DNA from: Alitta virens
Taxonomy: Eukaryota > Annelida > Polychaeta > Phyllodocida > Nereididae
NCBI GenBank assembly: GCA_932294295.1
Contig: OW028574.1
Coordinates: forward strand, 29,582,145-29,646,144
DNA length: 64,000 nt
Direction: 5' to 3'
Numbering within the stretch: position 1 is the first letter of the stretch; each line of letters opens with the position of its first letter. Position numbers and translations under genes: made by a program. Shown one piece after another: positions 63,401-64,000 of this stretch. The notes beneath the pieces were generated by a model. The model was not told the DNA's origin. It ran no database searches and worked only from the letters and a program-made list of their open reading frames with translations.

Positions 63401-64000
63401 TGATTGAAAATATAATTTTTGGGCTATTGGTAGGGATTGTGTTAGGTGCCAAGGGAGTTGTAGTTGGGCTTGTAGTGGAAGTTGTAGATGTAGTGTTAGT
63501 TGGAGTTGTAGTTGGGCTTCTAGAGGGAGTTGTCGTAGTCTCTGCTATAGTAATAAGGTATGAATAATGGCTTTATATACCACCAAGAATAATTTCATGC
63601 GCTAAAGCTTCATTTAAGCACTAACTGACCCAACCACTTTTTTACTCTCCAGAACTACACATTCCTTTTCATTTTATGTAAAACAATAGCCAAGGGAGTT
63701 TGCATTCCACCTATCACGTATATATCTAGGAGTGAAATGCCTGCCCACAATCCATACACAGACTTATGTCAGGCAAAGATTTGCTCTGCAAAATTGCAAC
63801 TATATTTTTAGAATATGAGCACAAGTCTTACTTGTGCTGGTGGTTGATGCTGGGCTTATAGTAGTTGTGGGAGTCGTATTTGTGTTTGTTGGTGAAGTGG
63901 GAGTTGGGCTTGTAGTGGACATTGGAGTTGTAGTATTGCTTGTAGTAGTTGAAGCTGGAGTGGTAGTTGTCAGCTCTGAAGTAGTGAAAAAATAACAAAA
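15379..64000 (-). CDS. Giant mucin / SCO-spondin-like secreted glycoprotein gene (3' part, N-terminus outside)
   Basis: One continuous minus-strand gene runs from beyond the right edge to 15379. Single-copy exons from 34445 down to 15379 join without a frame error, and most introns are phase 1. The protein in order: tandem Ser/Thr cassettes with CYDP domains (34.3-64 kb); last CYDP domain of the array (34285-33794); a divergent relative (30948-30354); a 13-residue mucin repeat (30090-29806); Ser/Thr linker and CYDP domain (25644-23788); two Thr-rich linkers; VWC-like, TSP1, TIL and VWC-like modules (23070-17780); a CTCK (17603-17091); a Pro linker; three Kunitz domains; a basic tail. Architecture implies a secreted, heavily O-glycosylated, disulfide-multimerising protein, as in gel-forming mucins, otogelin and SCO-spondin. 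The signal peptide and any VWD domains would lie outside the window. Whether one transcript covers the whole array is inference. Confidence 0.75.
15589..15759 (-). CDS. Exon: Kunitz domain 3 (acidic P1)
   Basis: A 171-base phase 1-1 exon with one Kunitz/BPTI domain: CESDADPGPCEAAIPMWYF, then FTYGGCEGNANRYESK and two closing cysteines. The six framework cysteines are present plus a seventh at WYFNC. The residue after the second cysteine (P1) is glutamate, unlike the basic P1 of trypsin inhibitors, so this copy probably does not inhibit trypsin-like proteases and may bind something else. Last of three Kunitz exons of the gene. Confidence 0.85.
16152..16322 (-). CDS. Exon: Kunitz domain 2 (P1 Lys)
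   Basis: A 171-base phase 1-1 exon: DCTLPKDRGPCKAALPRWYF, then CKQFIYGGCNGNRNNYKSE and CEAVCGAPEPG. All six cysteines and the YGGCxGNxNN signature are intact. P1 is lysine, as expected for inhibition of trypsin-like serine proteases. Acceptor TTTCAG and donor GTAATG flank it. It acts outside the cell as part of the large glycoprotein, if translated. Confidence 0.9.
16455..16619 (-). CDS. Exon: Kunitz domain 1 (P1 Arg)
   Basis: A 165-base phase 1-1 exon: CTSPKETGPCRAYFQRWYF, then CKKFVYGGCSGNGNNYPSK and CKATCGAPG. Six cysteines are intact and P1 is arginine, typical of trypsin-like protease inhibitors. It is the first of three Kunitz exons, each in its own exon, which fits growth by phase-1 exon duplication. 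Confidence 0.9.
16743..16796 (-). CDS. Exon: Ser/Pro linker between cystine knot and Kunitz domains
   Basis: A 54-base phase 1-1 exon reading SEPSSTSSTKMPPPPPPPG once joined to its neighbours. Short, flexible, possibly O-glycosylated spacer. Confidence 0.75.
17091..17265 (-). CDS. Exon: C-terminal cystine knot (CTCK), second half
   Basis: Phase 0 to 1. Reads YGDIVVGNVVYERRDSCACC, then VAFGCNGRKM and CTCTAQTCE. The CxCC, GCNG and CxCxxxxC spacing matches the CTCK domain that ends VWF, gel-forming mucins and SCO-spondin, where it mediates disulfide dimerisation in the endoplasmic reticulum. Unlike in those proteins it is not the end of the chain: a Pro linker and three Kunitz domains follow. 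Confidence 0.85.
17467..17603 (-). CDS. Exon: C-terminal cystine knot (CTCK), first half
   Basis: Phase 1 to 0. Reads DGPPKGACTLHRVTEYLNF and then VDVNYCRGDCHTFE. The YCRGDC pair corresponds to the CxGxC of the cystine-knot ring. One cysteine usual near the start of mucin CTCK domains is absent. It joins directly to the 17091-17265 exon. Confidence 0.85.
17780..17936 (-). CDS. Exon: VWC-like module
   Basis: Phase 0 to 1. Reads ETPASWYDEDNHCIYHECIF, then YYDECKCPAGTHQVKKG and ECCVCETG. The C-x-C and closing CCxC pattern is that of a von Willebrand type C-like module, which usually sits just before the cystine knot, as it does here. Confidence 0.75.
18051..18241 (-). CDS. Exon: TIL (trypsin inhibitor-like Cys-rich) domain
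   Basis: Phase 1 to 0. Reads CGKNEQYYEEHCESTCSNL, then NGCGCAPGYHRKADACV and ECFKCYFPNGT. The cysteine spacing and the CGCxxGY motif are those of a TIL domain as found between modules of SCO-spondin and mucins. The tail leads into the VWC-like exon. Confidence 0.8.
18573..18743 (-). CDS. Exon: thrombospondin type 1 repeat
   Basis: Phase 1-1, 171 bases. Reads DGGYSAWSNWGACDKTCGGG, then YRSRTRKCTNP and CNWQACP. W-x-x-W, CDKTCGGG and RxRxRxC are the classic TSP1 marks for C-mannosylation and cysteine pairing. Confidence 0.9.
19139..19191 (-). CDS. Exon: VWC-like linker
   Basis: Small 53-base exon, phase 2 to 1. With its neighbour it reads DCSICVCWTDGKVLCQSIKE, a CxCxxGxxxC motif like the second half of a VWC module. 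Confidence 0.7.
19307..19483 (-). CDS. Exon: TSP1 second half plus VWC-like start
   Basis: 177 bases, phase 2 to 2. Reads SNNSPPKSGNGAACTEPV, ETRECNKQSCPECAVVQEDG and then the beginning of a VWC-like module (YYYPEYQTINETDCSI). It completes the TSP1 begun at 20919-21044. Confidence 0.8.
19565..20651. mobile_element. MITE-like DNA transposon in an intron, with inverted ends and ATA target duplication
   Basis: The left end TAGTCCATGAGCCAG...GTTACCAGTCAAAGGGACAA is matched by the reverse complement of the right end, TAGTCCATGGGCCAG...GTTACCGGTCAAGGGGACAA. Both ends share blocks TAGTCCATG, GTTACC, GTCAA and GGACAAAGGCTA over about 60 bases. ATA flanks both sides (19562-19564 and 20652-20654). Inside are two long diverged direct repeats that each start AAACAATACATGGTTTCCTA (about 19791 and 20055), and no open frame. 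It sits in the intron between exons 19307-19483 and 20919-21044. The family is not recognised. Confidence 0.75.
20741..20820. repeat. GGCCGACGTC-type short repeat
   Basis: GGCCCGATGTTAGCC, GGTCCGACGTCGCCC and GGGCCGACGTC lie in a row in an intron. It resembles in style the GGCCAACATT cluster at 12600-12905. Confidence 0.45.
20919..21044 (-). CDS. Exon: VWC end plus TSP1 first half
   Basis: 126 bases, phase 2 to 2. Reads CKCKDGQLQCGTKDCDQDCG followed by YSDWSPWQKCSASCGGG. The WSPW and CSASCGGG motifs open a TSP1 repeat that continues in exon 19307-19483. Confidence 0.85.
21173..21298 (-). CDS. Exon: TIL/VWC-like module
   Basis: 126 bases, phase 2 to 2. Reads CPRGTVMDDSGNCV, then ENCPCYYQGVEYPANF and DNDCDYC. 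The CPxGxxxDxxGxC...CPC pattern is the C-terminal half of a TIL domain followed by a VWC-like start, as in VWF-type assemblies. Confidence 0.8.
21451..21736 (-). CDS. Exon: TSP1 plus TIL start
   Basis: 286 bases, phase 1 to 2. A complete TSP1 repeat (DGVWTSWSTWSSCSSTCGGG, then YRSRNC, CPGADTESEIC, CNPKLC as spaced cysteines) runs into a cysteine-rich stretch (VDCCEVGCPRTCRDI ... CYPICR) that begins the TIL completed by exon 21173-21298. Confidence 0.85.
22316..22477 (-). CDS. Exon: thrombospondin type 1 repeat
   Basis: 162 bases, phase 1-1. Reads CQWGSWGPWTSCSKSCGQG, then SRTRIRVEYNP and CPGTATETEICNQQNCK. WGSWGPW and CSKSCGQG are TSP1 marks. First TSP1 of the C-terminal region. Confidence 0.85.
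22563..22612 (-). CDS. Exon: short VWC-like linker
   Basis: 50 bases, phase 2 to 1. Reads ECNLGEVVCVPKASCD; with the preceding exon it forms CTICECNLGEVVC, a CxCxxGxxxC VWC-like motif. Confidence 0.7.
22890..23070 (-). CDS. Exon: Cys-containing module before the TSP1 repeats
   Basis: 181 bases, phase 1 to 2. Reads GCIYSASNYLMQFGKNYCGD, CTLPWIETDGIPGFSGN and VKTYSNCTIC. Function not recognised; its end starts a VWC-like motif. Acceptor TATTTCAG, donor GTAATA. Confidence 0.75.
23326..23394 (-). CDS. Exon: Thr-rich linker with tandem (NAGNAG) acceptor
   Basis: 69 bases, phase 1-1. Reads AGTTTGTTITICTTGTFPV and then TSAPG. The acceptor region CTGCAGCAG offers two sites three bases apart, so the transcript could include or omit one alanine-type codon. 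Confidence 0.65.
23628..23687 (-). CDS. Exon: Ser/Thr-rich linker
   Basis: 60 bases, phase 1-1. Reads EVRTTSSSTTTMSTPSPTTT. Acceptor CTCTCAACAG; the donor GTTTTTTTT is weak. Mucin-type spacer. Confidence 0.6.
23788..25284 (-). CDS. CYDP domain, old single copy (exons 25037-25284 and 23788-23935)
   Basis: Two exons. The first (248 bases, phase 1 to 0) reads LCYDPMLNGVNSIFLPKEDG, GFSQIKIPDDGVVILKSST and FTLRVNEICSNDGTLVVRV. The second (148 bases, phase 0 to 1) reads DKIEFTAPGVEDIRTPAGIG, FKIRIKFKCNDGKLCDDVD and AIIRGCVQG. Five cysteines, in the same places as in the array copies. Alternating hydrophobic residues suggest a beta-sandwich; no family is recognised. It diverges strongly from the array copies, so it predates the amplification. 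Confidence 0.7.
25477..25644 (-). CDS. Exon: Ser/Thr-rich mucin linker
   Basis: 168 bases, phase 1-1. Reads STSPSTTTSTTSSTTTLLYT and on through Thr runs to TTSVTLTTTPR. Dense O-glycosylation is expected. Acceptor TTTTTAG, donor GTAAGA. Confidence 0.75.
25851..25897. repeat. Perfect 19-bp inverted repeat (hairpin)
   Basis: Arms 25851-25869 (TGTTGAACCATGGAGTCAC) and 25879-25897 (GTGACTCCATGGTTCAACA) pair perfectly around a 9-base loop. It lies in an intron of the large gene. Nothing nearby explains it. Confidence 0.95.
26240..26312 (-). repeat. tRNA-derived SINE head
   Basis: On the minus strand TGGTTAAGTCGATAAGG resembles box A and GGATTTGATCCC resembles box B (GGTTCGANTCC), with tRNA-like spacing. 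The body would run toward lower coordinates through about 25900. Substitutions in both boxes show a diverged SINE, not a tRNA gene. Confidence 0.55.
26313..28285. other. Large intron, no exon seen
   Basis: Part of the intron between exons 25477-25644 and 29806-30090. Around 26605-26720 is a GCGGATCC-containing, C/G-rich scrap that looks transposon-derived. At 27617-27660 GCAGGTGGC and GCCACCTGC face each other 26 bases apart and could form a stem. No coding exon was found. Confidence 0.5.
28317..29231 (-). CDS. Intronless 304-residue gag-like protein with YARxNxPPR repeats
   Basis: ATG to TAA, 304 residues. The N-terminus has a possible zinc knuckle, CMACGRSARGHRGRMGRYC (C-x2-C...H...C), and an acidic stretch (CLSDDLEDVNLGD) follows. 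The last 150 residues hold six or so imperfect copies of a 13-16 residue motif of the type YARANGPPR with Glu/Gln between copies (YARENAPL, YARGDIPQR, YARANDPPR, ANGPPRLL, YARANGPG). No polymerase, protease or integrase is present. I do not recognise the family; the CxxC...GH...G..C start resembles gag-like first frames of retroelements. It lies inside an intron of the large gene on the same strand but has its own promoter. Confidence 0.6.
   Translation of the reverse strand: MTGRNARTCMACGRSARGHRGRMGRYCEIAMPSGHFDCLSDDLEDVNLGDVQNEREGVRDDLQGGTEQPVNLLSATKSYSNVLQQQITGQFSLPPPIDDGRDRVPPNRSSAPVVPENHVPTSQRFIDTHSKMADESQFGAVGGLLPMYDVYVPAEYNRHEMGYARENAPLHHEPYNRGNGPPRLEREYARGDIPQRQETAYARANDPPRQAMEFAQVNPTPPRANGPPRLLTEPSRMNTPPRREVGYARANGPGALEHNIMFNRSDALHGPVTPGRNGGAYGQMPARQQLPGHAVTNTSQLEYV
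29561..29568 (-). promoter_or_regulatory. TATA box of the gag-like element
   Basis: TATATAAG on the minus strand, about 330 bases before the ATG of the 304-residue frame, with a GC-rich stretch (GCGGACTCTCCCGC) directly after it. A start of transcription near 29530 would give a roughly 300-base leader. Confidence 0.5.
29806..30090 (-). CDS. Exon: mucin minisatellite, 13-residue repeats
   Basis: 285 bases, phase 1-1. Encodes about six tandem copies of a 39-base unit giving SPTTTSTATTPTP, with small variants (TAITPTP, TNTAI). Acceptor TTTTTATCAG, donor GTAAGA. The opposite strand also stays open (Val/Gly-rich), but that is a shadow of the repeat. O-glycosylated spacer, probably polymorphic in copy number. 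Confidence 0.8.
30354..30948 (-). CDS. Divergent CYDP-like domain with Ser/Thr lead (exons 30593-30948 and 30354-30507)
   Basis: Exon one (356 bases, phase 1 to 0) begins with a Thr-rich linker (TTPSASTASTTPSTTTVPTT), then FECPSGSFPLEYDQDDFD, VDVTDIILRPSNQPYSPRR, LEVHFKVLGARSVTFFTTG and ends AST. Exon two (154 bases, phase 0 to 1) reads VPSICRFGRFCDFTYVVPG, GWNVDNIAVHVESQRGM and DLYIIECAEG. The exon split, phases, AST end and the closing I-x-C-x-E-G match the CYDP domain, although residues hardly align. It has four cysteines. Probably an ancient relative of the same fold. Confidence 0.65.
31155..31683. mobile_element. Candidate inverted-terminus element (529 bp)
   Basis: The left end CCAGTGCAAATTCGTTGAC resembles the reverse complement of the right end, CCAGTCAATTCGTCGAC. 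The motif AATTCGTTGACAAA recurs inside in both orientations (about 31166, 31309 and, reversed, 31634 and 31670). No target duplication is evident. Lies in the intron upstream of the exon at 30593-30948. Could instead be a degenerate satellite. Confidence 0.4.
31684..33793. other. Intron, no exon seen
   Basis: About 2.1 kb of AT-rich intron between the divergent CYDP-like domain and the last array copy. Short open frames here lack splice sites and any recognisable motif. Confidence 0.5.
33794..34285 (-). CDS. CYDP domain, last array copy, diverged (exons 34038-34285 and 33794-33947)
   Basis: Exon one: CYDPMLDGEESVFSPPGDES, GFSRLEIPSTGSVVLVSST, FDIRVTEICSDHGTLIVTI; exon two: ENDKLYFTGPSVSSAPLPTG, HRIEMKFECEDGHLCDEAE and AVIKGCLHG. 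All five cysteines are kept. It differs from the tight array consensus at many residues, so it is the oldest unit, at the 3' edge of the array, where turnover leaves relics. Confidence 0.75.
34395..34445 (-). CDS. 51-base Ser/Thr exon (representative; one per unit)
   Basis: Phase 1-1, reads STTSSTTTTTPTTTTPG between acceptor TTTTCAG and donor GTAGGT. Twenty copies occur, the others near 35580, 37312, 39035, 40303, 42032, 43760, 45030, 46758, 48483, 49751, 51480, 52768, 54050, 55338, 56600, 57886, 59608, 61328 and 63050. Acceptor variants TTTTTAG, TTTGCAG and TTTTCAG occur; all keep the AG. Confidence 0.75.
36371..36514 (-). CDS. Long Ser/Thr exon (representative; one per unit)
   Basis: 144 bases, phase 1-1, acceptor CACTACTTCAG and donor GTAAGA. 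Reads ELTTTTPASTTTSTTTTP and on through TSTTSPTPTSPT and TTTPTTSTSPTSTTSTS-like text. The other copies end at about 35336, 38238, 39949, 41240, 42963, 44674, 45963, 47688, 49398, 50684, 52412, 53697, 54982, 56247, 57532, 58810, 60532, 62252 and 63972. Likely a densely O-glycosylated spacer. Confidence 0.75.
36721..37199 (-). CDS. CYDP domain, array copy (exons 36955-37199 and 36721-36868)
   Basis: Exon one reads ECYDPMLNGEESVFSPKGG, GFSRIRIPNDGTVVLIST, FTLKVNEICSKDGTLLVKV and ends GQYST; exon two reads GQMQFNKPEVRDIAIPVGIG, INRIKLVFECDSGELCDDVD and AIIRGCTEG. Five cysteines. Differs from the other array copies by LIST (others FRST) and GQYST (others GRYST). An intronic upstream stretch stays open to 37377 and makes the frame look longer than the exon. 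Confidence 0.8.
37543..37563 (-). CDS. 21-base microexon (representative; one per unit)
   Basis: Between acceptor TTTTTGCAG and donor GTAAAT lie 21 bases in phase 1-1 that add D/VYIDRL. Intact copies also start at 34629, 35816, 39270, 40537, 42268, 43995, 45262, 46993, 48719, 49986, 51717, 53001, 54285, 56835, 58120, 59842, 61563 and 63284. In the unit near 55561 a deletion removes its donor and half the exon. The surrounding 66-residue open frames (MDCGVV...) are read-through of flanking intron. Confidence 0.55.
   Translation of the reverse strand: MYTLTG
38448..38926 (-). CDS. CYDP domain, array copy (exons 38682-38926 and 38448-38595)
   Basis: FRST/GRYST type with GEESVFSP, RIRIP and SGELC. 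Acceptor of exon two is CATTTCAG where most copies have CATTGCAG. Same sequence type as the copies at 43173 and 47897, as expected from the higher-order repeat. Confidence 0.8.
41446..41924 (-). CDS. CYDP domain, array copy (exons 41680-41924 and 41446-41593)
   Basis: FRST/GRYST type with GEESVFSP but RIHIP (Arg to His) and SGKLC (Glu to Lys) relative to the 38448 copy. Last domain of higher-order copy a. Confidence 0.8.
43173..43651 (-). CDS. CYDP domain, array copy (exons 43407-43651 and 43173-43320)
   Basis: Identical in protein to the 38448 copy (GEES, RIRIP, FRST, SGELC). Confidence 0.8.
46171..46649 (-). CDS. CYDP domain, array copy (exons 46405-46649 and 46171-46318)
   Basis: GEDSVFSP (Glu to Asp), RIHIP and SGKLC: combines the changes of the 41446 copy with the Asp variant found in all copies further upstream in the gene. 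Confidence 0.8.
47897..48375 (-). CDS. CYDP domain, array copy (exons 48131-48375 and 47897-48044)
   Basis: Same protein as the 38448 and 43173 copies. Confidence 0.8.
50895..51373 (-). CDS. CYDP domain, array copy (exons 51129-51373 and 50895-51042)
   Basis: Same GEDS/RIHIP/SGKLC type as the 46171 copy; last domain before the run of short units. Confidence 0.8.
51435..58260 (-). repeat. Run of short cassettes lacking the CYDP domain
   Basis: Five consecutive domain-less remnants lie at about 52.65, 53.95, 55.2, 56.5 and 57.8 kb, spaced 1.26-1.29 kb apart. Each keeps the Ser/Thr exons; one has lost its microexon donor (55.56 kb). Here the predicted protein is almost pure Ser/Thr/Pro. Confidence 0.85.
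59020..59498 (-). CDS. CYDP domain, array copy (exons 59254-59498 and 59020-59167)
   Basis: GEDSVFSP, RIRIP, FRST, SGELC. A recombinant type: Asp as in the 46171 copy, Arg and Glu as in the 38448 copy. Confidence 0.8.
60741..61219 (-). CDS. CYDP domain, array copy (exons 60975-61219 and 60741-60888)
   Basis: Same protein as the 59020 copy. Confidence 0.8.
62462..62940 (-). CDS. CYDP domain, array copy (exons 62696-62940 and 62462-62609)
   Basis: Same protein as the 59020 copy; one silent change in the Pro codon of the RPAEI stretch at about 62801. Most 5' domain visible in the window. Confidence 0.8.

Larger units (their letters stand above)
34290..64000 (-). repeat. Coding tandem array of 20 mucin cassettes (continues past the window)
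   Basis: The same cassette recurs 20 times in transcription direction: a Ser/Thr exon of about 137-144 bases (ELTTTTPASTTTSTT...), a degenerate second Ser/Thr block, a 21-base microexon (VYIDRL), a 51-base Ser/Thr exon and, in eleven units, the two CYDP exons. Long units measure about 1.72 kb. Nine short units of about 1.2-1.3 kb, with remnants at about 35.5, 40.2, 44.9, 49.65, 52.65, 53.95, 55.2, 56.5 and 57.8 kb, have lost the CYDP domain. Every cassette begins and ends in phase 1, so copy changes keep the frame. Non-coding parts are as conserved as coding parts, which shows recent homogenisation. Confidence 0.9.
58261..64000 (-). repeat. Run of 1.721 kb long cassettes
   Basis: The microexon at 58120, 59842, 61563 and 63284 repeats at 1721-1722 bases, and CYDP domains at 59.0, 60.7 and 62.5 kb encode the same protein. 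The run leaves the window inside a Ser/Thr exon, so the array is longer than seen. Confidence 0.9.

Noticed and set aside
34290..64000. CRISPR-like array
   Set aside because: The repeats are 1.2-1.7 kb cassettes with exons in a eukaryotic gene, not short repeats with unique spacers.

Overview
The window is eukaryotic, most likely from a marine invertebrate animal; the species cannot be named from the sequence. It is AT-rich, its genes have GT-AG introns, and it carries non-LTR, SINE-like and MITE-like debris. The domain set (TSP1, TIL, VWC-like, cystine knot, Kunitz) is metazoan.

Layout. Positions 1-205 hold a dead reverse-transcriptase fragment. At 1766-5575 (+) a four-exon reading frame encodes a transposase-like protein of the kind with an HCDNCVGQNKNN motif (DUF7869-like). 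At 7478-8226 (-) is a small three-exon gene of unknown function. Its 5' flank is an old inverted copy of sequence at about 13.64-14.0 kb; both copies carry a TGACGTCA site, and just beyond the second copy lies a decayed half Kunitz domain on the + strand. Between them, 8.7-13.6 kb is non-coding and repeat-rich.

From 15.38 kb to the right edge the minus strand belongs to one very large gene whose 5' end lies beyond the window. I followed its 3' part exon by exon and every splice phase agrees. From N to C it encodes a long tandem array of Ser/Thr-rich mucin cassettes, many carrying a two-exon five-cysteine domain that I do not recognise (here 'CYDP domain'). These are followed by older single copies of that domain, a divergent relative, a 13-residue mucin minisatellite, TSP1 and TIL/VWC-like modules, a C-terminal cystine knot (CTCK), a proline linker, three Kunitz domains and a short basic tail. 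It is best described as a gel-forming-mucin / SCO-spondin-like secreted glycoprotein with Kunitz domains added after the knot.

The array (about 34.3-64.0 kb) is the outstanding feature. It has 20 visible units of two kinds: long (about 1.72 kb, with CYDP domain) and short (about 1.2-1.3 kb, CYDP domain deleted). They are organised into a 4.725 kb higher-order repeat present three times, a run of short units, and a run of 1.721 kb long units that leaves the window. Each cassette is bounded by phase-1 introns, so gain or loss of units keeps the reading frame.

The introns of the large gene host a 1.09 kb element with inverted termini and an ATA target duplication, a perfect 19-bp hairpin, a tRNA-derived SINE head, a 529-bp inverted-terminus candidate, and a TATA-bearing gag-like element (28286-29757) flanked by 31-bp direct repeats.
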